From Hypomesus transpacificus (lineage: Eukaryota > Chordata > Actinopteri > Osmeriformes > Osmeridae), in the NCBI RefSeq assembly GCF_021917145.1, contig NC_061065.1:14347700-14411699 (forward strand): a stretch of DNA of 64,000 nt, given 5' to 3'. The notes beneath the pieces were generated by a model. That model was not told the origin of the DNA, ran no database searches, and was given only the letters and a program-made list of their open reading frames with translations. Position 1 is the stretch's first letter; each line of letters opens with the position of its first letter. Shown in pieces: positions 24,134 through 35,875 of this stretch. The translations under genes were made by a program, and so were the position numbers.

Positions 24134-27100
24134 CTCTGTCTCTCTCGGTCTCCTTCCCTGTCTCTGTCTGTGTTTCTCTCTCTGTCTTTCTCTCTCTCCC
24201 TGTCTCTCTCTATCTCTCTCTCTGATTCTGTCTATCTCTCTCTCTGTCTGTCTCTCTGTCTGTCTCTTTGTCTGTCTCTCTCTCTTTATCTCTCTCTCTC
24301 TCTCTCTGGTTCTCTCTCCCTCTCTCCAGGAGGATCCACATCTCCCGGGCAACGCTGGACAGCCTGGAGGGCAGCTACCAGACAGAGGAGGGGCACGGCC
24401 GGGAGAGGAACGAGTTCCTGCGGAAACACAACATCGACACGTTCCTCATCTGCCCAAAGGAGGAGGGGTCCATCACAGAAAAACCAGAACCGCCCAGAAC
24501 CCGCCAACCAAGCCGCACGTGGAACGCAGAGCTGCCGTTTGGGAACATCATCAACATGAACTCTGTATGCTCATGGTTTTGACCTCTGATGACCCAGTTC
24601 TCCACTGAGTTTGAAAATTGTTTGATGACCTATGACCCCTCCACCCCCCCCTCCACCCCCCCCCACCCACAGATCCTGGCCTCTTTCACCAACGGCTCCC
24701 TTAAACAGCTTCCCAACTTGTCAACGCGGAAATCGCCGTCCAAAGAGATTAACAAGCGCATCGAGCACGCCATCCAGGTGCGGAGCAGCGAGCGCATGCG
24801 CAAGGAGCACATCACCCCGGTAACGCTGGTTTTCAAGGACACACACATCGAGGACCAGGTAAGGGGGCGGGAAGGGGAGGCCATGCTGGTTTGGGGTTTA
24901 GATTGTTGAACTGGCCAAGTTCAAAACAACATGATGGAGATTGTGCAACTATGTGTTGCAGTTTTCCCTGATGAGAGACGAGATGTTCAACTCCAACCTG
25001 GTCTGCTCCTTCATCATGCTCCTCTTCCTCATGGCTGTCCAGGCCCTCATCCCCGCCCCCAGGTAGACGGATGCCTCCACTGACCAATCACAGCATGACT
25101 TCTGTGTATGAACAGTTACCGACCACTGAAGTGGGTTAGCATTACTCATACCTCTTAGTATTAGTATTTTGGATCTTGACTATCTTTTCTTTCCCCTTTC
25201 CCCTCCCTTTCTCCTCCTTCTCTCCTCCTCCCCTCTCCTCCTCCCCTCTCCCCCTCTCCTGTCCTTCTTCCCTCTCTTCCTCCCCTGTCCTCCTCCCCCC
25301 CTCCTCTGGCCCGTGTCTGAGCAGACAGTACCCTGCTGTGCTGCAGTTCTCAGTCTTCCTGCTGGCCTACCTGCTACTGCTGGTTCTGGCTCTGGCTGAG
25401 GAGTTCAAGCAGGCTCCCTGGTCCCTGCAGCAGCTCTGCTGCTGGATCCATGAGAACAACAGCGCCCGCAACCTGCTCACTCTCAGTGCCATCACCCTCA
25501 ACTTCGCCATGGTCTCCACCGACATGGTGAGAGAAGATCTTGGGAGAGTGGCCGTTTTGTCATTTAGAGGATTTTGGACTTGGGAAAATTGCTATACAAA
25601 TAATCCTAAACCCACAGATAGTTTTTTATCCTTTATAACCCTGCAATGACCTGAAAATACTTAAAGATCAAATAGAACATTCTAGAACTCTACAATCCTT
25701 TATCTGTCTCCATAGAATGTTAGCTGACTGATAGGTTGTCCAATAGGATGTGAGCATGTTGCTCTGTGTCTGCCGTGTGGTGTGACCCCTCCTGCTTGCT
25801 GTATGGCCCCAGGTGTGGTGTTCCCTGAGAGACCCTGTCACAGGGGACGAGGAGGGGCCCAACAGGAGCAGTCTGGACTCAACCAACCAATGGGCTCTCA
25901 GCACCTGCACCTTCCCTGAGGTAACAAGGGACAGTCACATGACCATTCTCATAGTGAGGGTCAGTCACAGCAAATGGAAGCACCATTTGACTCCAGTTGT
26001 AACTCAACAGATTTGCCATGTGTCTAATATGATTATGCATATAAAATACACGGATAGTCTTTAGTGTCTCATTTACAAATCAACCGCCATTTCCTAGTAC
26101 TACATTTCATATCACATGAAAATGAATGTTATCTTTTCATTTAATGGAAATACTGTACACTGTCTCTCTCTCTCTCTCTCTGTCTCCTCCCCTTCTTAAC
26201 TCTACACTACCGACATCCCCTTTCTTTCTATCTCATACACTGTACACATAACTATCATTCTATCACCCTCTCTCTCTGTCCTTATCTCTTCTGGTGATTA
26301 GTTCTTTGTGCAGAGCGGGGTGATCGCCATGGTGACGTGTGCAGTGTTTCTGCGTCTGAGCTCTGTGTTGAAGCTGGCAGTGCTCCTGCTCGTGGTGGCT
26401 GTGTACTGCTACTTGATCCAGGTGGCCTTCCATGTGCTGTCTGTCAGCCAGCCAGACCAGGGGGTGGCGCACAGGTACACACACACATCCATGTGTATCA
26501 CACACGCACCCATACATACAGGTAGATATTTAAAACATGATCAAACTCTGACGACAACAATTCCTGAGTAAATGATTGTGTAGCCTTTGTTAATTACACA
26601 GTTAATTCATGTTCAACGTTACAAAGTACATTTTCTGTCTTCATTTTACTCCACTTACTCACATACTGTCTCACTCATGTGCACCCACACACACCAACCC
26701 ACAGGTCCCACTACCTCAGGAGAAAGGGCATATCCATCCTCCTCATGGCCATGTTTGTTGTAGCTGTGTTCTACAGTGGACGACAGGTACTGTAAAACCC
26801 TGCTTTCCTTCCTTTCATCCATCCTTCCTTCCTTCCCAGTCCTAGTCCCCCGTGCACTTGAATTCAACACTTCCTAAACCAAGGGTCTAGTCACATGTCA
26901 CTCCAGTCTCGTTCTGATTGGCTGCACCTTGTTGCACAGTGGGAGGCCACGACAAGGCTGGACTTCCTGTGGCGTCTTCAAGCCCAACAGGAAGTGGAGG
27001 ACATGAGGGAGCTGCGAGAGCACAACGAGTGTCTGCTGCACAACATCCTGCCTGCTCACGTGGCCCGCCACTTCCTGGAGAGGAACAGACACGATGAGGT

Positions 27101-28982
27101 AGCTCCCTAAGGTTCACCGACACCTGGCTCATGCCACCGTCTCACCTCAGACACTGGGACCGTCCCAAGACGAGGTCCCACCCCCAGCTCCTTGTTGACT
27201 TCCTGCTTCCTGGATAGGTTTGAGTGACATCTGCAGGCCGCAGTGACTGACTGTCTGTGTGGCGTGTCTGTGTTTGAAGGATCTGTACTCCCAGTCCTAC
27301 GAGGAAGTGGGGGTGTTGTTTGCCTCCGTGGCGGGGTTCAATGAATACTACGAGCAGAAGGAGATCAAACACGAGGGAGTGGACTCCCTGAGGCTGCTCA
27401 ATGAGATCATTGCAGGGTTCGATGAGGTGAGTCAGGAAACCAGAGCACCTGGGTTTAGGGGGGATTGAATCATTATTACAAGACTATTATAACTTTGTCC
27501 TCTCTCCCTCTCTCCCTCTCTCTTTCTCTCTCTCTTAATCTCTGCCTCTCTTTCTACAGCTGCTGGAGGAGTCCTATTTTCACTACATAGAGAAAATCAA
27601 GACTATTGGCAGCTGCTACATGGCAGCATCAGGCCTGGCCCCAGAAAGACAGGTGGGTCACCATACATCAACACTGGCTAAAGGGACATCAACAACTGCA
27701 CAACATGTACAGTATATTTACGGACAAGAAAAAGAATGAGATGTGAAATTTGTAACTACTTGTGTTGAACAACATTCTGTCTCTCTTCATCTCTTTCCAT
27801 CTCTCTACATATCTGTGTCTCTCTCTCTCTCAGGGCCGTGTAAATGACTGGAACCACCTGAGTGAGCTGATCCTGTTTGCCTTAGCCATGCAGGAAACCC
27901 TGAGAGAGATCAACAGATTCTCCTCCAAAAACTTCCAGCTGCGAGTGGGTAAGACCATCAGAGAGGTTTTACAACACCAGAATTGGGTTGTGTTTTCAGA
28001 TCTCGGGTTTATGCCAGTAGATTCTTACTCCAGAAGATGACATACTTGACATAACAGATATAGGTCACTGGACCCTCCACTGTGGGTCAAATCCCTCCCT
28101 TTGACCTTTGACTGAGCCCGTCTCTCGTGATTCGTAATGAAGGCCGCTGACCGTTGTCCGTGTCATCCAGGTATTGCCCACGGGCCTGTGGTCGCCGGGG
28201 TGATCGGCGCCACCAAGCCGCAGTACGACATCTGGGGGACCACGGTGAACCTGGCGAGCCGCATGGACAGCACGGGGGTGAGCGGCCGCATCCAGGTGCC
28301 CGAGGCCACACGCAGGATCCTGGTGGACTGGGGCTTTGTGCTGGAGCTCCGGGGAGAGATCTTCATCAAAGGGGTGAGTCCTGGGCCGGCTGGGCCGGCC
28401 TGGCGCTGCTGTGGGGATGTCAAGCTGTTTGAAGTCGACACAATCCATTCAGAGTGCAACAGGACATTTTGTACGGGCAATTCCCAGCCATGCTCCTCCA
28501 TGGCCCAGGGTACTGGTCTGAGCTCTTATGAGGTCCTCGTGTTTTGACAATGGAGTTTATCACAACCAGGAGAACTAAAACCCGGAATAGATTTGGAGGC
28601 CAGGGAGAAAACAACCGCCACTAGGCAGTTGCCCTTCCAATTGTCACTTCTCTTTCATTCCTCTCATCTGTCCTCTGCTCTGTTTTACAACTCCAAGTGG
28701 GAGTGTGAATGAACATTGTGTCCACTGGAGGGCGCCACTGTCTGATCTGTCCCCGTCTCTTCCCAGGTGAGCGAGTGCCAGGGGAAGGTACGCACCTACT
28801 TCATCAACAGCAGCCGTGGCCAGAGGATGAGCACTCTGGTGGGGCGCTCTGGAGGCCGCTCCGGGGGACGCAGCACGCTGGCGGCGGTGGTGTTCGGCCT
28901 GGTGCAGGCCAGGAACAAGGAGAAGCAGAGAGAGGCCAACGGGGGCTTCAATCTAACCTCATGCAGTGCTAAGAGCCCCTAG
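19996..28982 (+). CDS. adcy8: Adenylyl cyclase type 8-like, 20 exons, about 1193 aa
   Basis: Membrane adenylyl cyclase making cAMP. Exons: 19996-20151, 20428-21153, 21402-21551, 22265-22395, 22918-23029, 23360-23487, 23748-23906, 24330-24564, 24673-24858, 24962-25062, 25325-25526, 25813-25920, 26302-26474, 26705-26786, 26940-27098, 27280-27426, 27560-27652, 27834-27948, 28171-28373, 28767-28982. All phases join. The start ATG has a good context (GCCATGG). The N-terminus has a [15 protein letters not shown] block like the calmodulin-binding segment of ADCY8. The first TM bundle is in exons 2-3 and the second in exons 10-14. C1a metal aspartates are D393 (FADIKGF) and D437 (LGDCYYC). C2a keeps the KIKTIG lysine (K999), D1074 (YDIWG), N1081 and R1085, so both halves look catalytically intact. 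The C-terminal [17 protein letters not shown] resembles the ADCY8 IQ-like C2b. It fits ADCY8 far better than ADCY3, but is diverged enough to be a paralogue. Confidence 0.9.
21574..22105. repeat. GC-rich minisatellite (CAGCAGGGCCA / CAGCAGGCCAAA)
   Basis: About 530 bp built from 12-bp CAGCAGGGCCA-type units mixed with units of about 23 bp containing GGCCAAACAGCAGG or GGCCAGACAGCAGG. It fills most of cyclase intron 3 and starts about 22 bp after the exon 3 donor (21552). Stop-free frames on both strands are a by-product. Confidence 0.95.
24062..24325. repeat. (TC)n-rich tract before cyclase exon 8
   Basis: About 260 bp of TCTCTC with TGTCTC variants, directly upstream of the exon 8 acceptor at 24328-24329, forming an extreme polypyrimidine tract. 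Shorter TC tracts precede exons 13, 17 and 18. Confidence 0.9.
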
Positions 28983-31064
28983 GGTCACCAGTTCATGGAG
29001 CGATGACTTCCTGTGGCAGAGTTGAGTCCCTTCCTCTGAGTAGGGGTTCAATGTTTCTTCTGGGAGAGAGGATGGGTGGTTGACCTGGAGTGCTGCCACG
29101 TGAGGGAGTTCTGGTGTTTGTGTGAGAGAGATGGACATGGTGGGGGAGGATTGTATTCAGCATGGAAATATTGTCACAGACACCACGAGAGAGGAAGACT
29201 GTTTTATAGTGCTTTTCTCACAATACTTTGTCTGGAAGTTTCTCTGAAGGGGTATCTTCTTTCGGCTTAAACAGACTTTGAACTGTCTCCTTCACAGATT
29301 TCTCTTTTTCTACCGCCATGTTCGTTTTGTTTTTGTTTTTTTATTCAGTTGTGTACCATGATGGAGCCAACATGTATTTACTTTGTGATACAACAATCTT
29401 GCCGTTTACATCAGCAGTACATCATAAGCCATAGCAAGCCATCATTACAAAAATACCTCACTATTCTAACACTACTGTTTTACACAACTTTGTTACATAG
29501 TTCTTGAGTGAGATGGATTGCTCATTTATCATTTTTATAATCATATTTATTGTTGGATTGTGCTGTTTTATCTTTGTAGCAGTAACAGGAAGGCTTGTGT
29601 TAATACTTTCATTCAAATCTACCTTATCATTTGCGGAATACCTCGCAATTTTTTGGACCCAACCCGACTTTAAGACTTGAGACCCAACTCATGTAGGCTA
29701 TATCATTACATCTTCCTAAATTGAAATTATAGTTAGTTCTGGAATATTGACATTTCCAAATATAAATGGTTCACATTCTTATGCCCCTCCCCTTATGGTG
29801 TTGAATGGTAATTCCCATATATGACCGTGCTAATGTACACATTTTGATCTTCGTTTAACATGTCTTTACATCAGTGTCAAACATCTTGTGAACAATTACA
29901 ATGTAGTCATCCGTCATTGCCTATTTCATTACACAAGTCTTGAATAACATGACATGTCTGTAACCATAGGGAATAAAACAGTTTGTATCTGGTCTGTATA
30001 TCCATCTATCTGTAGCCTTCTGACTCAGTGCTCTGCACAGCAAAGCTGTTTTGCAAGGACAGATCAGTTCATACTGCTCTCCTAACATGTAATTGCCAAA
30101 CATACTATTATGTTCTTCATGTTGTCAATTACATTCATCTGTCCATTGTTTAGTGTGATTAAATACTACAGGAAATAAGTACAATGAAAAAAAGTCAATT
30201 GTATTGTTTAAATGTCTGCTTTATGACTGGGGAAATACTTTTAGTTGTCTATACTTTATTCACTAAAACATTGTCATTATGAGATCCCAGGTTTACACAG
30301 CACAGTATATTTTTTCAATCATTTGTATAAAAATTTGAATTTTCTGATGATTAAAAAGACCAATGAAGCACTAAATGTAATCAGATTTTTTTTTTTTTCT
30401 GATGCAGTCGTTAAACTCCTCCTCGTTTACAGCCGTCTCCAACCGTTGCTGGAGAGATCGTTTGCTGGAGTTTTGCTGTTACCATAGTTTGAACTAAACG
30501 GAATCACGTTATTAACCAGTTAAGTCTTAGAATCAAGTAGGTCTGAATATGATTGGAGCAAAAACATGATGCCCCCAGATGCCCCCAGTCTGGCTAACTT
30601 TCAAATCACTATGGAACCACCTAGTGGACACAGTGTGCTACAACAACAAAGTGTCATTTAGTGTCATTTAGCCTACATCCACAAATACAACAGATGTCAG
30701 GTACACACACACATTCACTTGTATTCCTACAATGAAATTAAGCATGTCCAACAAACTCTTAAAGACTTAACAATGTCTAATAACTATGAGTTCATTTAGC
30801 AGACACTTTTATGTTAAGAGACTTCTCTGAACTGAAGTTGTCAGAGAGTTTAAACCTTCAAGTCCAGAAGAGACTGCAACTCAGTAGATTCATCAGTATG
30901 TCAGAATCAAAGCAGTAGTATTTCTATTAGGGTTGAGGCCATAGACAAACTGTTGAGGAAAACCCAATCTTCAAGTATATAACCTGATGATATAAGTAAT
31001 GAATGACACCTTGTTAATGCTGTAATTGTATTCACAAGCAGACATTACATGTACATTTGAGTCC
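28983..31064. other. Cyclase 3' UTR and AT-rich intergenic sequence
   Basis: Downstream of the cyclase stop. An AATAAA at 29972-29977 is a candidate polyadenylation signal; the 3' end is not fixed. The rest is AT-rich with no recognised gene or repeat up to the minisatellite. Confidence 0.5.
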
Positions 31065-31820
31065 ATGAAGAAGGGTGACATGTTCCAGTCACTCAGCATC
31101 ATGAAGAAGGGTGACATGTTCCAGTCACTCAGCATCATGAAGAAGGGTGACATGTTCCAGTCACTCAGCATCATGAAGAAGGGTGACATGTTCCAGTCAC
31201 TCAGCATCATGAAGAAGGGTGACATGTTCCAGTCACTCAGCATCATGAAGAAGGGTGACATGTTCCAGTCACTCAGCATCATGAAGAAGGGTGACATGTT
31301 CCAGTCACTCAGCATCATGAAGAAGGGTGACATGTTCCAGTCACTCAGCATCATGAAGAAGGGTGACATGTTCCAGTCACTCAGCATCATGAAGAAGGGT
31401 GACATGTTCCAGTCACTCAGCATCATGAAGAAGGGTGACATGTTCCAGTCACTCAGCATCATGAAGAAGGGTGACATGTTCCAGTCACTCAGCATCATGA
31501 AGAAGGGTGACATGTTCCAGTCACTCAGCATCATGAAGAAGGGTGACATGTTCCAGTCACTCAGCATCATGAAGAAGGGTGACATGTTCCAGTCACTCAG
31601 CATCATGAAGAAGGGTGACATGTTCCAGTCACTCAGCATCATGAAGAAGGGTGACATGTTCCAGTCACTCAGCATCATGAAGAAGGGTGACATGTTCCAG
31701 TCACTCAGCATCATGAAGAAGGGTGACATGTTCCAGTCACTCAGCATCATGAAGAAGGGTGACATGTTCCAGTCACTCAGCATCATGAAGAAGGGTGACA
31801 TGTTCCAGTCACTCAGCATC
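31065..31820. repeat. Perfect 36-bp minisatellite, 21 copies
   Basis: The unit starts ATGAAGAAGGGTGACATGTT and ends with CAGTCACTCAGCATC. The copies look identical and span exactly 21 x 36 = 756 bp. Because 36 is a multiple of 3, both strands stay open (repeating MKKGDMFQSLSI on plus, MMLSDWNMSPFF on minus). It lies about 0.3 kb downstream of the ENDOD1-like copy 1 stop, in a flank shared with copy 2, where only one related unit exists (35537-35571). Confidence 0.97.
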
Positions 31821-32128
31821 ATGATGCTCTTGTCAACGTTCTGCCTCTCAAAACACAGTATAGGAAGCATGGCACCTGATCTAATGTTGAAAGTCTGGAA
31901 AGAATTAAGAGCAGAAGCAAAAATACAGAGAATTGTCCACAATAGAACTGCAAGCTACCCTGAAATATGTCTGCCAATACATCAGAAACAGTTTGATACA
32001 CTTTCATCTTTTGTAACAATTCAGTTTGGTAAAAGAAAAGAGAGAAATAATTACAAAGGGCATCAAGTACATCACCAGCTTGTTTAAAAAGCAGTCAGAG
32101 GGGGTGGTTTACTCATTATTAGGATTAT

Positions 32129-33226
32129 TTAGGTACATGTACCATCTGGAAAAAGTTTTCCAATATCATCTTTATGTATATTGTAAAGATCAGACAGACT
32201 GATTGTTGGTATAGTTATTTGGGTGTTTTCATCCTTCTTGTTGTCTGCCCAGTGTGCATTTGACACCCATTTGCCCTTTTTATTTTTGCAACAGAAGGCT
32301 GTCCACATGAGTTTGGGAATGTTGACACCCTTCATTTGGTTCTCAGGTTTGTCTTTGCTAGACACAGCTCCTGTTATCACATAAGCCTTATTATCTGTAT
32401 TTTGATTAATGTTGCAATTCTGATTCATGAGCTTCATGGCAGTGTCCTCCATGCGTTTCCAGCTCCCTTGATTAAAGGATTTGTATTGAGGGACGACGTT
32501 GGTCAGTGTATATGTGGACTGGGCAGTATACCTATCCTCACCATGCGTGTTTGGGAAGATATGACCTCTGTCTAAATCCTTTTGATCTTTGTAATCGGCA
32601 TCGGTAGCTTGATCTTTGCCAAGTTGTTCCTGGAAAAAAACAGTATTGTGTAAGACATGTTATATCAGTTTTGGCAAACGATAGAGTTGATACATCATTT
32701 AACAGGAAAATCCAGTTGCGGAGCATGCCTATATACTGTACATGTACCATTTAGTAACTGTCGACAAACAATGGCACAAAAATGCAAGTATAGTACCAAC
32801 ATTTTACACAACTTAAATAAAAACATGTAATCAAGCAAATACCTCTGTTCTCCAATCATTAGTTGTTTGTCCCCCATCAGCACGCTTGCCTCTGTAGATA
32901 TATGCAGAAAACACTGGGATCTTGTTGCGTGTATCATACAACGTTGCAAATCTTTCTTTGTTGTTTTCTTCAGCAATTTCGGGCGGCAGGGGGTCTTCAT
33001 AGCCATCAATAGAATATTTCTGGCAAATGAGCTTGTACTTGTTTTGATCTTTAACAACGCCGCCTTCCAAAACACCTGGGATCTCTGGAGTTTTCGATCC
33101 CGCAAAGAATGTCAGGCAGTGGTTGTTGTCAAACTTGCCCACTACATCAGAGAGGCAGTGAGGAGTGTGGAGGACGAGCAGGAAGAGGCAGAGTTCCACA
33201 GCCAGCATCATCTTCATCATCTTCAT
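32129..33226 (-). CDS. ENDOD1-like secreted DNA/RNA non-specific endonuclease, copy 1 (intact)
   Basis: Two exons: 33226-32843 and 32629-32129, phase 0 join, 294 aa. The start is the first ATG of a run of ATGs, followed by a hydrophobic signal peptide (MMLAVELCLFLLVLH). The mature part has the ENDOD1 layout: CLTFF, PEIPGVLEGG, YKLICQKY, RFATLYDTRNKIPVFSAY. It then has the nuclease core LDRGHIFP (the DRGH catalytic motif of the endonuclease G/NUC family), the LTNVVPQ segment with the metal-site Asn, and a C-terminal half ending LFPDGTCT. Family members are usually secreted or ER-routed; substrate and role are unknown. A TATA-like TATAAGAA lies about 70 bp upstream of the ATG. Confidence 0.85.
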
Positions 33227-33294
33227 CAGGACTAGAGGTCTCTGTGTCACATTCAGAGGATGTAACCCACAGTAGCTCTGGAGAAGAGCTGCTG

Positions 33295-33302
33295 TTCTTA
33301 TA
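33295..33302 (-). promoter_or_regulatory. TATA-like box of ENDOD1-like copy 1
   Basis: TATAAGAA on the minus strand about 70 bp before the start ATG. The same box and flanks are conserved upstream of copy 2 (36968-36975), suggesting that the duplication carried the promoter. Confidence 0.5.
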
Positions 33303-33907
33303 CTGTCAGAGATCCCACCCTCTGACTCAGACTAAAACTTTGAGTTTTATGTTTTTCTATGTGTATGATTAACTGCACCCATGTTGTGACAAGTGTCTGT
33401 ATGAGGTTTAATTTCCTTGTTCCTTGTAGTTGGTTTCACGTCTGTCCAGTTTGGTCCTTGTGTGTATTTATGGTGCCGCCCTTGGACAGTCTTCGTACTT
33501 TTTTTGTTGCCTCTGCACTTGAGCGTTCCTTTGTGTTTCTCGAGTTTTGTACGTTAAATATCTTTTCGTTTTGATCCTTCCTTGCCTGCCTCTCTCTCTG
33601 CATTCGGGTCCACCTCCTGCACTCACCTTTGACACCTAACCCTAAAAGTCCCTAATAACATACTAAAAGTTTACCAAAGTTTGACCACTCGAAAGGTGTA
33701 ATTTTTAAGATGGCTTCCAAAATGGGCAGGAAGCCCTTAAAATATCCTAACTCCTTCACTATTTGACCTAGCCAAGTCATCTTGGTGTCTAACCCCATGT
33801 TTTCTGGGTCTATGAATCTAATGGACATGTCTAAATTGCACTGACATAATTACATACTTGATGATTTTGTGAGATTACTGTAATGTTTTATCTTTCTTTG
33901 GGGTCAA

Positions 33908-34121
33908 CAGTACCGGTCCCAGCACATTTGGCACCCTAGGCAAGATTTATCACCAGCACCCCCCCCCCAAACACAAGACGGACATATGACGTGGCGTGGT
34001 TGGCGCCCTTTGCTGCTAGTGCGGGAGGGTTAATTAATGGATGCACTTCGGAAAATAATGCCCCCCTCTTCATGCCGCCCTAGGTGGCTGCTTATGTCGC
34101 CTAAAGGAAGGACCAGCCCTG
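33908..34121. mobile_element. hAT-type MITE, 214 bp
   Basis: The ends are imperfect inverted repeats (CAGTACCGGTCC at the left; CAGGGCTGGTCC reading in from the right). They are flanked by 8-bp duplications GGGGTCAA (33900-33907) and GGGGTGAA (34122-34129), with one mismatch. An 8-bp target duplication and CAG ends are hAT features. There is no transposase. Confidence 0.7.
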
Positions 34122-34529
34122 GGGGTGAACCAGAGATGTAAACGATTTAGCCAGTGTCATGTAACTCCTACTCAGTATGTGTTTTTGGACACACTTTTTT
34201 TGCTAAAACGCAGACTTGACATTCAATGTAAAAGTTACCTCTGAATTAGCCCGAACAGAGGCCTTCGTGTGAACCCTCTAAAATGGTCACTCATTTCAAT
34301 TTGAATACGGTAATACATATTTAATGCATCGTTTATAGATGTTTTTGAGTATAAAGGTGGCATTATACTAAAGCCAACAAAACTAAATTGACAATTTTCA
34401 TCAATTCAGAAGATGGTGGAAGAGAATACTAACATTTGATATTGCCTCATTGCCTCAGTGAAATGTTGTTGGCAGCACAGTGTATACCATTTTGCTCAAA
34501 CAAAATTCATCCTTGACTACTTAAACCAC

Positions 34530-35101
34530 CGACCCCCCCAGCCATCTTCCTCCCTGGGAAGTTTTTTTCCCGCAGTCTGGCAACAGGAGGGGCTCCCCCA
34601 TCAATGTTGCCCAAGACCAAACCATTGCTGGTTAATGTAGCATCTAAGGTGGTTGGGGTACAGTTAGCCCAGTTGCAAGATATATACGATAAACGAGTTA
34701 TGGGTAAGGCTAAACACATTTTAAACTGCCCTGACCACCCACTTTTCGGAGAGTTTGATTTGCTCCCTTCTGGTTGTCGTTTTAGGCTACCTAGGTTAAG
34801 AACTGGTCGTCCCAGAGATTCTTTCATTCCTGTGGCTATTAGGAACCTAAATTCACTTGGCCGACATCATTATGTTTTTTTAAATGTTATTAATTATTTA
34901 TTTCCTGCCAATGGCCATTACTGTCCCAATTGGACCCTGTCATGGGGTTTGGGGGAAGGTGTGTCTGTATTGTGTGTTCTGTGTTGTGTAATGTTGTTGG
35001 CATTTGGCCCTGTTCTGTGTTTGTATATGTGTTTCTGACCCCTGCTGCACACTCATTTCCTTTTTAAGGATAAATAAAGTTGAAAGTTGAAGTTGAAGTT
35101 G
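34530..35101 (+). mobile_element. 3' end of a Rex1/CR1/L2-like LINE
   Basis: The plus frame reads KRVMGKAKHILNCPDHPLFG, then FDLLPSGCRFRLPRLRTGRP and FIPVAIRNLNS: the typical C-terminus of fish CR1/Rex1/L2-group reverse transcriptases. The 3' end has a GATAAATAAAG followed by a short (GTTGAA)n tail, the microsatellite end such LINEs leave. It is truncated at the 5' side and sits between the two ENDOD1-like copies. Confidence 0.75.
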
Positions 35102-35536
35102 ATCCTGTCTTGCTGTTCCAACAGTTCCTGATCATGTAGAAAACTGTACAGGTTTCACTGGAAGATGTCATGAGCTAAGGCAGGGAATTCTCCATAAAGC
35201 CAACAAGCCCCAACTAGCGCAGGCAGTCACTGAGTTCTCAAGAAATCGAACAATCTGGATTCCATCCCACCCACTGAGCATGATGTCCTGTGTCACGGCT
35301 CCCACTCCTACCTGTAGGGTGTGTGTGTTTTGCTCGTACGTCTTGTGTCTGTATAGGTGTTCCTGTGACGGTGATGACATCGGAGTGCGCACCCTTCACA
35401 GGAACACCACTTCCATGTCCCGGAACTGGTGTGGCTGTGTCTAATCGGGCCAAATTAGGCACGGTTGTCACACATAAATGTTTTGTGTTTTGGCATATGA
35501 GGAGAGGGGAGTCGCTGGGCGGCTGTTTTGTCGAGA

Positions 35537-35875
35537 TGGATGACATGTTCCAGTCACTCAACATCATGATGCTCTTGTCAACGTTCTGCCTCTCAAAGCA
35601 CACAGTATAGGAAGTGTGGCACCTGATCTAATGTGGAAAGTCAGGAAAGAATTAAGAGCAGAAGCACAGATACAGAGAATGGTCCACAATAGAACTGCAA
35701 GCTACCCTGAAATATGTCTGCCAATACATCAAAAACAGTTTGATACACCTTTATCTTTAGTAACAATCCAGTTTGGTAAAAAGAAAAGAGAGAAAGAATT
35801 ACAAAGGGCATCAAGTACATCACCAGCTTGTTTGGAAAGCAGTCAGAGGAGGGTGTTTACTCATTATTAGAAGGT
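35537..35875 (-). other. Conserved 3' flank of ENDOD1-like copy 2 (paralogous to 31800-32128)
   Basis: Nearly the same sequence as the flank of copy 1, including GATGACATGTTCCAGTCACT once, then the ATGATGCTCTTGTCAACG block and a long shared stretch to the stop codon. It shows that the duplicated unit extends beyond the coding region, and that copy 2 has a single ancestral unit where copy 1 has 21. Confidence 0.85.

Noticed and set aside
19996..28982. Identification as ADCY3 from its position next to EFR3B
   Set aside because: N-terminal calmodulin-type block, C1 sequence ([20 protein letters not shown]) and C-terminal [10 protein letters not shown] tail fit ADCY8, not ADCY3.
31065..31820. 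CRISPR-like regular direct repeats
   Set aside because: There are no variable spacers between the units, and the context is vertebrate.
31026..32087. 353-codon frame with MKKGDMFQSLSI repeats (and a 323-codon antisense frame)
   Set aside because: Both strands are open because the unit is 36 bp without stops; no family similarity, and the flank is non-coding in the paralogous copy.
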